This document shows, piece after piece, positions 16,129 to 25,292 of a stretch of 64,000 nucleotides of DNA (positions within the stretch are counted from its first letter, which is position 1; each line of letters opens with the position of its first letter). Made by a program: the position numbers and the translations under genes. The stretch comes from Vagococcus martis (GTDB lineage: Bacteria > Bacillota > Bacilli > Lactobacillales > Vagococcaceae), in assembly GCF_002026305.1 (NCBI RefSeq), contig NZ_MVAB01000001.1:930001-994000 (forward strand), in the 5' to 3' direction. Under the pieces are notes generated by a model. That model saw only the letters and a program-made list of their open reading frames with translations, was not told where the DNA came from and did not search any database.

Positions 16129-17529
16129 ATGTTAACAACATTAATAAACACGAAAGATTATACGATTATGACAAGAAGAAAACATTCAAAAAAAAAGCAC
16201 AGCCGTTTAAACAGCAAAAAGGAAAACACATACATAAAATGGCTCGTTTTAATCATCACTTTTATCACAATTTTTACATTAAATCAATTAACATACTATA
16301 CATCTGATGATTATACTTACCATTATGTCTATAAAGGACATATGCCAACAACTGATATTGAGAAAATAGATGGGATAGGCTCCATCGTTACTTCACAAAT
16401 CAATCATTACCAATTGTGGAATGGACGATATTTAGCTCATAGTATCGTTCAATTTTTTCTTCAATATGACAAAATTATTTTTAATATATTTAACACATTC
16501 GCATTTATCCTGTTGATGTATTTAATCTATGCCATTATAGAAACTAGCTCAAGTATTAAGAAACCAGGTATGCTTTTAGCCCAAATAGCGATGTTACTTT
16601 GGTTAATGATTCCAAGCTTTGGCCAAACGGTGCTGTGGGTATCTGGGGCAGGAAACTACCTTTGGACCGCACTCTTTTACACTGGTTTTTTATTGCTATG
16701 TTTAAAAAATCTAGACGATCATCTTTTTGTGATTTTGGGGTCTATCTTCTTAGGATTTTTGACAGGTGTAACAAATGAAAATTCTGGTCCAGCTACGATA
16801 TTGGTAGCCGTATGCATCTTTTTATTAAATATTATCATCAATAAAAAAATAAAAATTTATCAGATTACAGGTATTTTATTCTCCGTTTTAGGCTTTATCT
16901 CCATGATGTCCTCAGCTGGATCACAAAAACGTGGCCATATTGATTTATCAATAGAAGTCTTATCACGAAATCTAACTAACATTTTCACCAATAGCATGAT
17001 TCATTTTTATTTTTTTTATCTATTAATTCTTGTTCTGATACTTATTTTATCATTACAGAAAGCTATAAAAGCAAAAGATATCTACTTCATCATTCTTTTA
17101 CTTATAGGGCATTTTGCTTGTATTTATAGTCTGATTCTTGTTTCTGAACAACCCTTACGTGTATTATTTGGGGCATCTGTTTATCTCGTAATAGTTACCA
17201 CATATTTACTCAATCGCTTGCGTAAATTAAAAAAATCCCAATTTATTTTAACTGTTGGGCTGTTACTTTTGTCAGCCTATCATTACTATTATGCCATACA
17301 AGACAATCGTACAACATATTCTCAAGTAATGGAACAAGTGGCTTTGTTAAAAAATTCAAGTCCAGATGAGGATGTCACTTTGCCTATGATTACTTATCCT
17401 AAAACTAATTATAATGCCTATAAAGGGACTGCCAATGTGACACAGGATAGGGAAGCTTGGTTCAATAAATGGATGGCTCAGTACTATAATGTGAAATCAA
17501 TTACCGGCATACCACAACCAAATAAGTAA
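16129..17529 (+). CDS. Polytopic membrane protein, DUF6056-like (GT-C type fold suspected)
   Basis: About 466 residues with a basic N-terminus (RRKHSKKKHSRLNSKK) and about 11 hydrophobic segments. Conserved features are an SDDYTYHYVY stretch after the first helix, WNGRYLAHSIVQFF and TVLWVSGAGNYLWT. These match the DUF6056 group, which looks like membrane glycosyltransferases, with an acidic motif in the first outer loop. The start is uncertain: the ATG at 16129 follows a TATAAT at 16103-16108 by only a short leader, a TTG at 16123 is possible, and the ATG at 16168 is an alternative. A lipid-linked sugar transfer role is inference only. Confidence 0.75.
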   Translation: MLTTLINTKDYTIMTRRKHSKKKHSRLNSKKENTYIKWLVLIITFITIFTLNQLTYYTSDDYTYHYVYKGHMPTTDIEKIDGIGSIVTSQINHYQLWNGRYLAHSIVQFFLQYDKIIFNIFNTFAFILLMYLIYAIIETSSSIKKPGMLLAQIAMLLWLMIPSFGQTVLWVSGAGNYLWTALFYTGFLLLCLKNLDDHLFVILGSIFLGFLTGVTNENSGPATILVAVCIFLLNIIINKKIKIYQITGILFSVLGFISMMSSAGSQKRGHIDLSIEVLSRNLTNIFTNSMIHFYFFYLLILVLILILSLQKAIKAKDIYFIILLLIGHFACIYSLILVSEQPLRVLFGASVYLVIVTTYLLNRLRKLKKSQFILTVGLLLLSAYHYYYAIQDNRTTYSQVMEQVALLKNSSPDEDVTLPMITYPKTNYNAYKGTANVTQDREAWFNKWMAQYYNVKSITGIPQPNK

Positions 17530-17554
17530 GCAACGAATAAATCGTTAAAAATTA

Positions 17555-17604
17555 AAAAACTAGTTACGCCAAATCTTTCTATGATTTGACATAACTAGTT
17601 TTTA
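17555..17604. terminator. Bidirectional terminator
   Basis: AAAAACTAGTTACGCCAAATC pairs with GATTTGACATAACTAGTTTTT around a short loop, between the convergent DUF6056-like and IIB-like genes. Confidence 0.85.
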
Positions 17605-17620
17605 TTTCGTGTATAAGTTT

Positions 17621-17929
17621 CTATCTAATTCGCTCTAATATCCGCTCAATATTCATCGTCACAAACTCATCATCTTGAATGCCACTCACATACGACTCAT
17701 GTGATTTTTCTTCAAGTAAACTTCTTAATTCTTTTTCATAACGTTTAATTTGTGGTGCTAGTAAAATCACATCATAATGTTGTTGTGACAATTTTGTTTC
17801 CACACGTTGAACTGGTGCATAATCAACATCATAGTTTAAATCATGCTCTCTTAAACTTTCTAACATTTTTGAAACAAATAATGAGGCACTAATACCTGAC
17901 TCACAGATAAATAAAATACTTTTTTCCAT
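17621..17929 (-). CDS. PTS lactose/cellobiose-type IIB-like protein at the end of the iol operon
   Basis: 102 residues from the ATG at 17929 (AAAGGTG, 6-base spacing). The N-terminal loop ILFICESGISASLF resembles the IIB phospho-loop, with the Cys in the expected position but with Glu-Ser-Gly instead of the usual Ser/Gly-rich run. A central VILLAPQI strand is typical. No IIA or IIC gene is nearby, and the operon's importer is a sodium symporter, not a PTS. It begins 12 bases after iolG, so it is cotranscribed. It could act as a phosphorylation-dependent regulator of the pathway or be a relic. Confidence 0.75.
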   Translation of the reverse strand: MEKSILFICESGISASLFVSKMLESLREHDLNYDVDYAPVQRVETKLSQQHYDVILLAPQIKRYEKELRSLLEEKSHESYVSGIQDDEFVTMNIERILERIR

Positions 17930-17941
17930 GTCATTCACCTT

Positions 17942-18946
17942 TTATATTTTTTTAACTTTAACAGGCTGACCAGTTTTCAATGATTCATTTGCAGCAAATG
18001 CTAAACGTTGTGCCATAATACCATCTTCATATGTCACAACAGTGTCTGTATCATCTTTAATAGCTGTTAAGAATTCTTCCACTTCTTTAATGTATGCATC
18101 ATTATAACGCTCCAAGAAGAAGTGAAGTGGTTTTTGACTATGTACTCCAGCTTCATCTGATAATACAACATTATTAACTAGCTCATTTTCTGCTTGAGAT
18201 GCACCTTTAGATCCAAATGCTTCTAAGCGTTGATCATAGCCATATACTGCTTGACGACTGTTACTAATCACACCTAAACAACCGTTCTCAAATGTCAACG
18301 TCACAATCGCTGTATCAACATCCACACCATCTAATTCCGGATTAACCAACGCATCTCCCACTGCATAAACTTCCTTCACTTCACTACCAGTAATAAAACG
18401 AGCCATATCAAAGTCATGTATCATCATATCAAAAAATAGACCGCCTGACGACTCAACATATGATAAAGGTGGCGCTTCTGGATCACGTGAGTCAATACGT
18501 AATAACTGAATATCTCCAATAGATCCATCTTGAACGTGTTTTTTCACTTGTGCAAAATTACGATCAAAACGACGGTTAACACCAAGTTGGAATTTTACAC
18601 CTGCTTCTTTCACAATATGATAGGTTTCAACTGTTTCTTCATCAGAAAAACTAATTGGTTTTTCACAGAAGATATGTTTTTTCGCTGCCGCAGCTTTTTT
18701 AATCAGTTCAACGTGTGTGTCAGTTGGTGTACAAATAAATACCACGTCAATCTCTTCATCATTAAAGATGACATCAAAATCTGATACTAATGGTACACCA
18801 TATTCTGCTTCAAATGTTGGCATTTTATCTGCAAAAATATCTGCGACCGCTTTTACTGTCACACCTTTCATTTGTACCAAGTTTTTCGTATGAAGTTTTC
18901 CAATACGTCCGCCACCAATTACTCCCACAACTAATTCTTTTGTCAT
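17942..18946 (-). CDS. iolG: myo-Inositol 2-dehydrogenase
   Basis: A 334-residue oxidoreductase (Gfo/Idh/MocA family). It oxidises myo-inositol to scyllo-inosose with NAD, the first catabolic step. The Rossmann loop GVIGGGRIGKLH is at about residues 8-19, the catalytic Lys lies in CEKPIS (about 93-98), and SGGLFFDMMIHDFD supplies the catalytic Asp/His pair. The start MTKELVVG was chosen because TAGGGG lies 9 bases upstream; the earlier ATG abuts that site. It is preceded by the symporter gene in the iol operon. Confidence 0.93.
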   Translation of the reverse strand: MTKELVVGVIGGGRIGKLHTKNLVQMKGVTVKAVADIFADKMPTFEAEYGVPLVSDFDVIFNDEEIDVVFICTPTDTHVELIKKAAAAKKHIFCEKPISFSDEETVETYHIVKEAGVKFQLGVNRRFDRNFAQVKKHVQDGSIGDIQLLRIDSRDPEAPPLSYVESSGGLFFDMMIHDFDMARFITGSEVKEVYAVGDALVNPELDGVDVDTAIVTLTFENGCLGVISNSRQAVYGYDQRLEAFGSKGASQAENELVNNVVLSDEAGVHSQKPLHFFLERYNDAYIKEVEEFLTAIKDDTDTVVTYEDGIMAQRLAFAANESLKTGQPVKVKKI

Positions 18947-18970
18947 ATTATTCATCCCCTAATTTTTTAT

Positions 18971-20566
18971 TTATCTAGCAATCCCCAGTGGAGAAAACAT
19001 TAAATATGTTAAAACAACTACTAAAATGGTAATCACACTCACTAATTTTGTATGCTTCCAAGGTGTGATATCTACTTTTGTATTAAAGACTTTCAATTCA
19101 AAATCACCATCTGGTTTCAGTTTTGAAACCACAAACATAACAAGCATGTCTAAGAAAAATAGTACACTTAACACATATAGAAAATGCACATCTTTTAACA
19201 CAACTTTTGATAACGCATACAAGATAATATGTAAGTAAATCGTTACTTTTGCTGCAAAGGCTGTTGCTTTTTTAGAGTAAAATGCTAATAAAATAATTAC
19301 CAATAATGGCATATTATACAATCCATTGAATTCTTGCACGAATTGATACAACCCTGCTGGTGCAAATGAAATCAACGGTGAGATAAAGATAGATAATAAC
19401 CCAATCGCAATGGTAATCCGTTTACCAAAACGCGTGATATCATGATCTGTCGCTTGTTTATTGAAAACAGGCTTATAAAAATCAAGCGATAATAATGTTG
19501 ATGTCGCGTTTAACGCTCCTGAGAATGAAGATAAAATCGCTCCAAAAATAACCGCTGCAAACACGCCATAAATCATCTCTGGTAAAACATGTGTCACAAG
19601 TGTTGGATACGCATCATCAGGCATCCCCATTAATGCATCACCAAAAATATTTCTCGCTACAATTCCTGGAAATACTAAGAATAATGCACCAAATACTTTA
19701 AAGAACCCAACAATGAATACGCCTTTTTGTGCTTCAGCTAAGTTTTTTCCAGCTAACGCTTTTTGGACAATCATCTGATTGGTACACCAGAAATATAAAT
19801 TATTAAACATCATACCTGTTAATAGCGTTGGCCAAGGAACAATAGCTGAATCAATTGAACCAACAGAATTTAGTAACCAAGGTGTGTTATCTATAATGTG
19901 GTCAATTCCTGCGATAAAACTACCCTCACCAAGCATTGTAACGCCAATTGCTGGGATAAGAAGTCCACAAGCCAGTAAACCAAATCCATAAACAGTATCA
20001 CTATAAGCACTTAATCGTAACCCACCAATTAATAAATATAAAATGCCAATAACACCAATCGCAAGTGAGACAATAATGATTGACGTAATAGGTCGAATAC
20101 CCAACAGTTCATCAATCCGAAAAATTTTATTAAATACTAATGATCCCGAATACAACACTACTGGTAAAAACGATGTGATATAAGTAATAATAAATAATGC
20201 CGAAATAATTCGCTTAATTTGTGTATCATAACGTATTTCAATAAAATCAGATACGGTGTTAATACCATATTTCAAATACTTTGGTAGAAAAACGGATGCT
20301 AACATAACAATCGCAATGGCTGATGTGACTTCCCACGCCATAACTTCCATACCAGCGACATAACTTTGTCCATTTTGACCGACAATTTGCTCTGTTGATA
20401 AATTCGTCATAATAATCGAACCTGCAATAGGTAGGGCAGTCAAACTTCGACCACCCATAAAGAATCCTTCTGCTCCATCAACATTGACACCACGTGATCG
20501 CTTAAACGCAAACAACCACACACAACTAATAATAACAACAAAACTTAAAATAGAAAATAGATTCAT
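18971..20566 (-). CDS. Sodium:solute symporter, probable inositol transporter
   Basis: A 531-residue SSS-family (SLC5-type) protein with about 13-14 hydrophobic segments. The N-terminal FFMGGRSLTALPIAGSIIMT and the following TEQIVGQNG carry family sodium-binding and substrate-site features. GGGAGACGGTC precedes the ATG. Its place between iolE and iolG makes myo-inositol the likely substrate. Bacillus uses MFS carriers (IolT, IolF) for this, so this is a replacement. Confidence 0.88.
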   Translation of the reverse strand: MNLFSILSFVVIISCVWLFAFKRSRGVNVDGAEGFFMGGRSLTALPIAGSIIMTNLSTEQIVGQNGQSYVAGMEVMAWEVTSAIAIVMLASVFLPKYLKYGINTVSDFIEIRYDTQIKRIISALFIITYITSFLPVVLYSGSLVFNKIFRIDELLGIRPITSIIIVSLAIGVIGILYLLIGGLRLSAYSDTVYGFGLLACGLLIPAIGVTMLGEGSFIAGIDHIIDNTPWLLNSVGSIDSAIVPWPTLLTGMMFNNLYFWCTNQMIVQKALAGKNLAEAQKGVFIVGFFKVFGALFLVFPGIVARNIFGDALMGMPDDAYPTLVTHVLPEMIYGVFAAVIFGAILSSFSGALNATSTLLSLDFYKPVFNKQATDHDITRFGKRITIAIGLLSIFISPLISFAPAGLYQFVQEFNGLYNMPLLVIILLAFYSKKATAFAAKVTIYLHIILYALSKVVLKDVHFLYVLSVLFFLDMLVMFVVSKLKPDGDFELKVFNTKVDITPWKHTKLVSVITILVVVLTYLMFSPLGIAR

Positions 20567-20581
20567 GACCGTCTCCCTTTA

Positions 20582-21466
20582 TTACAGTTTCGTAACTGAA
20601 TTGATGTATTCACGAGCATTTTTTGCATAAATAAATGGATTAGCTTTTGCTGGATCTTGTTCTGCTTCAACAACTATCCAACCTTCGTATCCATCTTTTT
20701 CAATTTCTTGCCAAATTGGTGTAAAATCAATCATGCCATCTCCTGGTACAGTGAATACGCCTTCTTTAACACCTTTTAAGAAACTAAATGAGTTTGTTTT
20801 GACTTCTTCCATTTTTTCTTTACGGATATCTTTAAAGTGAATATGTTTAATACGGTCTTTGTGTGTTTGATACACTTCAATTGGATCTTCGCCTGAGAAA
20901 ACTAAGTGACCCGTATCATATAATAGTGATACTTTTTTAGGATCTGTTTCAGCCATCAAACGATTAATTTCATCAGTTGTTTGAACACCTGTCCCCATAT
21001 GGTGGTGGTAAACAATAGACATGTCTCTTTCATTTGCCAACTCACCTAATTTTTCTAATCCATCTGTTAATTTTTTCCACTCTTCTTCACTGAATTTAGG
21101 TTTTTTATCAAAAACAGGTGTCTCCATTTGACCTTGTACACTATGTCCTTGTTCTGATACAACGATGACTTTTGCTCCCATTGCATGTAAAAAGTCACGA
21201 TGTAATATAAAGTCTTCTTTTGTCTCTTCAAATGGTTTCGTTGTTAAAAAGGCACTAAACCATGCACTAGCTACTGATAATCCACGTGGTTCTAAGTAGC
21301 TTTTTAATTCTTCTGGATTTTTCGGATATCTGTTTCCAATTTCTGTTCCTGTGTACCCTGCTAATGCCATTTCACTGACACATTGTTCAAACGTATTTTC
21401 TTTACCTAATTCTGGCATATCATCATTTGTCCAAGCTATTGGTGCAATCCCTAACTTAATTGTCAT
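20582..21466 (-). CDS. iolE: Inosose dehydratase
   Basis: A 294-residue TIM-barrel enzyme (xylose-isomerase-like fold) that dehydrates scyllo-inosose to the diketone used by IolD. MTIKLGIAPIAWTNDDMPELG is the usual N-terminus. Metal-site regions include YHHHMGTGVQT (about 158-168), LLYDTGHL (about 188-195) and HIHFKDIRKEK (about 217-227). The ATG at 21466 was chosen for its AGGAGG site; the longer frame extends into the gap after iolD. It lies in the iol operon, upstream of the symporter. Confidence 0.94.
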   Translation of the reverse strand: MTIKLGIAPIAWTNDDMPELGKENTFEQCVSEMALAGYTGTEIGNRYPKNPEELKSYLEPRGLSVASAWFSAFLTTKPFEETKEDFILHRDFLHAMGAKVIVVSEQGHSVQGQMETPVFDKKPKFSEEEWKKLTDGLEKLGELANERDMSIVYHHHMGTGVQTTDEINRLMAETDPKKVSLLYDTGHLVFSGEDPIEVYQTHKDRIKHIHFKDIRKEKMEEVKTNSFSFLKGVKEGVFTVPGDGMIDFTPIWQEIEKDGYEGWIVVEAEQDPAKANPFIYAKNAREYINSVTKL

Positions 21467-21513
21467 AGTATCCTCCTGGCTCAAAAAGAGCGCTTTCTTT
21501 ATTTTTAAAAGAA

Positions 21514-21545
21514 ATATAGCTAACACCTTTTTTAGCTAGCTATAT
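21514..21545 (-). other. Intra-operon hairpin between iolD and iolE
   Basis: ATATAGCTA and TAGCTATAT form a perfect 9-bp stem with a 14-base loop in the 88-base gap between iolD and iolE, the longest gap between genes of the operon. It has no T-run directly after it. It may be a processing or mRNA-stability site. Confidence 0.5.
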
Positions 21546-21554
21546 TCCCCAACC

Positions 21555-23468
21555 TTAATACTTCCACGCTTTTTCTAACTTTTGTTCTCGTTGTTTCCAT
21601 GCTTGTGTCACATTAGGATTATCTGATACTTCTGATACCCCAACATTCCACCAACCACCATATCCATCAGTCATTGTTTTTGGTAATACTTTAATGTCAA
21701 TCAATGTTGATACTGTTTGTTTTTTCGCATCTTCTAGTGCGGCAACAAGTTCTTCACGTGTGGCAACACGATACACTTTTGCCCCGTATCCTTTTGCAAC
21801 CATCGCATAATCAATTGCCATAATCTGATTATCAACATCACGTAATTCACAGTTGAAACTTCCACCGCCATTAGACATTTGCAAATTATTGATACAGCCA
21901 TATCCAGCGTTATCAAACAAACACACATTAATTTTTTGTTTGTACTGAAGTGCTGTCACAAGTTCTGTATGTAACATCAAGAAACTACCATCACCTAATA
22001 CGGCATAGACTTCTTGATTTGGGTTAGCTAATTTTGCTCCTAACGCTCCTGCTACTTCATACCCCATACATGAATACCCATACTCTAAATGATATGTATT
22101 GACTGTGTCCGTTTCCCATAAACGTTGGACATCACCTGGTAAAGATCCTGCTGAAGCAACGACAATACTGTCATCTGATACTGTATCATTTAACGTGATG
22201 AGTGCATTAGTTTGAGTAAATTCAGTTTGCAGCACATCAGCATAGTCATTCATGATTTCTTGTGAAAAATGATCGGCAATTTCTGCTTTAAATGTTTCTC
22301 TATTAAAGACAATATTATGTAAACGTTGGCGTTCTTCTTGCCATTCTTTTTGCCATTCTTCTAACTCATGACCATAACTGGCTTTATAATTACCAAGATG
22401 TTGACTAAACCATTCTAAACTAGCCTTCGCATCACCCACTACTTGTAAGGCATCAAATTTATAAGCTTGTACTCTGCTCACATTGATATTAATAAATCGT
22501 GTTTTATCATAATCAAATGCTGTCTTTGATGACGTGGTAAAATCGGTATAACGAGTGCCAATTCCTATCACTAAATCAGCAGACTCAATCGCTTTATTAG
22601 CAGCTGATGTCCCTAAGATACCTGTACCACCTAAGTTATAAGCAAAACTATTTGGAATAGTTGACTTACCTGCATGTGTTTCAACTAATGGGATATTATG
22701 TTGCGTTGCAATCTGTTGGATTACCTCGCCAGCACCAGAATATCTCGCACCACCACCCACAATCATCACTGGACGTTTGCTTTCTTTGATTCTATCTAGT
22801 GCGTCATTCAAGGCTCTTTCAACAGGACTTGTACGATCTAAATAGTGAACACGTTTTTTAAAGAATGATGTATCAAAATCAAATGCTTCCCCTTCAGTAT
22901 CTTGCGGTAAACAAATCGTTGCTGGTCCAGCTGTTGCCGGATTTGTCATCACTTCAAATGCTCGAATTAACGCTGACATCAACTGTTCAGGACGCGTCAC
23001 ACGATCCCAATATCGTGATACCGCTTTAAACGCATCATTTGTTGTTAGTGAAATACTTGATTCATGCTCTAGTTGTTGCAACACAGGATCTGGTTGACGT
23101 GTCGCAAAGGTATCTGCTGGTAAAAATAAAACAGGAATATTATTTGCATGTGCTGTCGCTGCTGCTGTAATCATGTTTGCTGACCCGGGCCCAGCTGAGG
23201 CTGTTACAGCATAAATTTTTTGTCGTTTCATTTGTTTGGCATAGGCAATCGCAGCATGCGCCATTCCTTGTTCATTTTTACCTTGCATTACGTTTAAATG
23301 CCCTGGATTTTCCTCTAAAGCATGACCTAGACCTAAGACATTCCCGTGACCAAAAATATTAAATACTCCCTCAACAAAAGGTGTTTCTACACCATCAACA
23401 TAGATATATTGTTGATTTAAAAACTTAACTAATGCTTGTGCTGTTGTTAATCGAATTGTTTCTCTCAT
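21555..23468 (-). CDS. iolD: 3D-(3,5/4)-trihydroxycyclohexane-1,2-dione hydrolase
   Basis: A 637-residue thiamine-diphosphate enzyme that opens the inositol ring to 5-deoxy-glucuronate. Three domains follow the acetolactate-synthase plan: an N-terminal ThDP half (GHGNVLGLGHALEE near residue 38, TASAGPGSANM near 84), a central NAD/FAD-like domain (about 210-350), and a C-terminal ThDP-binding domain with GDGSFLMLHTEL and the matching Asn in CLFDNAGYG. GGAAGTAAGCTA precedes the ATG. It sits 15 bases after iolC. Confidence 0.95.
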   Translation of the reverse strand: MRETIRLTTAQALVKFLNQQYIYVDGVETPFVEGVFNIFGHGNVLGLGHALEENPGHLNVMQGKNEQGMAHAAIAYAKQMKRQKIYAVTASAGPGSANMITAAATAHANNIPVLFLPADTFATRQPDPVLQQLEHESSISLTTNDAFKAVSRYWDRVTRPEQLMSALIRAFEVMTNPATAGPATICLPQDTEGEAFDFDTSFFKKRVHYLDRTSPVERALNDALDRIKESKRPVMIVGGGARYSGAGEVIQQIATQHNIPLVETHAGKSTIPNSFAYNLGGTGILGTSAANKAIESADLVIGIGTRYTDFTTSSKTAFDYDKTRFININVSRVQAYKFDALQVVGDAKASLEWFSQHLGNYKASYGHELEEWQKEWQEERQRLHNIVFNRETFKAEIADHFSQEIMNDYADVLQTEFTQTNALITLNDTVSDDSIVVASAGSLPGDVQRLWETDTVNTYHLEYGYSCMGYEVAGALGAKLANPNQEVYAVLGDGSFLMLHTELVTALQYKQKINVCLFDNAGYGCINNLQMSNGGGSFNCELRDVDNQIMAIDYAMVAKGYGAKVYRVATREELVAALEDAKKQTVSTLIDIKVLPKTMTDGYGGWWNVGVSEVSDNPNVTQAWKQREQKLEKAWKY

Positions 23469-23482
23469 TAGCTTACTTCCTT

Positions 23483-24442
23483 TTAGTTTGATTGTTCTTC
23501 CATTAACGCTTCAATTTGTTCCACTGTTGGCATGGCTTCAGATGAGCTATGCTTGCTAACTACAATCGCTGCTGAGGCACTGCCATATTGCAATGCTTCT
23601 TGAATTGTTTTTCCTTTAGTTAAAGCATATAAAAAGGCTGCGGCATAAGAGTCCCCTGCGCCAAATGTTTTTAATACATTTGATTTATACGCTTTACCAC
23701 GGAATGTTTCGCCCTCTTTTGTATAAGCATATGACCCTTCCACACCATGTTTAATCACAATTAATTCAGGTGCATGTTGGAATAAATACGCTACAGTGTT
23801 GTCGTTATTTCCTTCTGTTACGTTTTCCAACATATTAAATTCATCACGTGTTCCGATCACCACATCAGATTGCTCTGCAACGACTGAGTAGTAAACAGAT
23901 ACTTCTTCCGCGTTTTTCCATGTGTAAGGACGATAGTCTAATTCAAACACCACTTGAACATTATTTTTTCTCGCTAACGCAACCGACTTCAACACGGCTT
24001 CACGGCTAGGACTTTGTGCCAAGCCTGTTCCCGATACAACCAACATTTTAGCTTGTTTAATATACTCTTCATTGACTTCACTTGGCTCTAAATATAAGTC
24101 AGCCACATCATCCCGATACATTAAAATACTGCATTCTGATGGACTTAGAATTTCGGTAAACGCTAACCCTGCTTTGTGTCCATCTTTATCGATTGCCATT
24201 TGACTTGTATCAATTCCAACTTCTGACATGTAATTTGAGATAAATCGACCATGTTGATCATCAGGAATTTTCCCAATAAATCCACAAGATAATCCTAATT
24301 TTGAAGCACCAATTGCAATATTCGCTGGAGACCCTCCAACATATTTACTAAATGTTTCTGTCTCTTCCATTGGACGATTATACTCGACTGCATTTAAATC
24401 AATACACGCACGACCAACGGCAATTAAATCATAAGTTGTCAT
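23483..24442 (-). CDS. iolC: 5-Dehydro-2-deoxygluconokinase
   Basis: A 319-residue PfkB-family sugar kinase that phosphorylates 5-dehydro-2-deoxygluconate. The sugar-binding GGSPANIAIGASKLGL is at about residues 36-51, and the ATP/anion-hole motif TFGAGDSYAAAFL, with the catalytic Asp, is near residue 255. AAGGAG lies just before the ATG. It is followed by iolD and preceded by iolB. Its product would need an IolJ-type aldolase, which is not in this operon. Confidence 0.94.
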   Translation of the reverse strand: MTTYDLIAVGRACIDLNAVEYNRPMEETETFSKYVGGSPANIAIGASKLGLSCGFIGKIPDDQHGRFISNYMSEVGIDTSQMAIDKDGHKAGLAFTEILSPSECSILMYRDDVADLYLEPSEVNEEYIKQAKMLVVSGTGLAQSPSREAVLKSVALARKNNVQVVFELDYRPYTWKNAEEVSVYYSVVAEQSDVVIGTRDEFNMLENVTEGNNDNTVAYLFQHAPELIVIKHGVEGSYAYTKEGETFRGKAYKSNVLKTFGAGDSYAAAFLYALTKGKTIQEALQYGSASAAIVVSKHSSSEAMPTVEQIEALMEEQSN

Positions 24443-24459
24443 AGTTAAACTCCTTTTTA

Positions 24460-25278
24460 TTAATCTCTACTTAAAATCCATTCATGATCTTTGTCATTAT
24501 GAAATTGCCATTTTTTGATTGGCCCTGCCATAATATTTAAATAATAACCATCGTATCCATCAGGGACTGATACTGGATGATAACCTTTTGGTACTAACAC
24601 CACATTTTCATGTTCTACAGTCATTGTTTCATCTAACGAACGATCATCGGTATACACTCGTTGGAACACAAATCCATGTTTAGGGTTCATTTCATGATAA
24701 TAGGTTTCTTCCAAGAATGATTCATGTGGTAAATTATTTTGATCGTGTTTATGAGGGGGATAGCTAGACCAGTTACCACTATCTGTATACACTTCCACCA
24801 CAATCAATTTATCTGAAATGGGACTTTGATCGTCCATAATATTGTGAACAGTACGTTTATTTTGATATTTACCACGATGTTCTACTGTATTATCTGAAGC
24901 TTTAATTAAAGTCGTTGGTAACTCTTTTTTACTTGGGGCATAAGCTATCAACACTCTCGCATTACTAGTTGTCGTAATGTTGAATACTTTCCCACTTGAG
25001 ACATAGACACTATCCGTTGGTACTCGGTCAAACACGTCCTGACGGTTTCCAATTTGTTTAAATGACTCATCGCCAACTGTTACATCAATTTTCCCAGTCA
25101 TCACGACAATACACGCTTCTAAATCCGTTAATTTTTCTGTATAAATGCCTCCATCAGATAAATTTAGGACACGCATTTCAATATAGCGTAATCCGTCCGC
25201 TTCACGCGTCACGTGATGGCATTCCACCACGTGTTCAGATAATTCTTTTTTATAGGGACGTCGCTTTAAATCAACCAT
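24460..25278 (-). CDS. iolB: 5-Deoxy-glucuronate isomerase
   Basis: A 272-residue bicupin enzyme that isomerises 5-deoxy-glucuronate to 5-dehydro-2-deoxygluconate. Metal-binding histidines occur in the second cupin (SSYPPHKHDQ about residues 173-182, LEETYYHEMNP about 191-201, and VLVPKGYHPVSVPDGY about 227-242). AAAGGAGGAAATAAC precedes the ATG. It lies between iolA and iolC. Length is normal for the family. Confidence 0.94.
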   Translation of the reverse strand: MVDLKRRPYKKELSEHVVECHHVTREADGLRYIEMRVLNLSDGGIYTEKLTDLEACIVVMTGKIDVTVGDESFKQIGNRQDVFDRVPTDSVYVSSGKVFNITTTSNARVLIAYAPSKKELPTTLIKASDNTVEHRGKYQNKRTVHNIMDDQSPISDKLIVVEVYTDSGNWSSYPPHKHDQNNLPHESFLEETYYHEMNPKHGFVFQRVYTDDRSLDETMTVEHENVVLVPKGYHPVSVPDGYDGYYLNIMAGPIKKWQFHNDKDHEWILSRD

Positions 25279-25292
25279 GTTATTTCCTCCTT

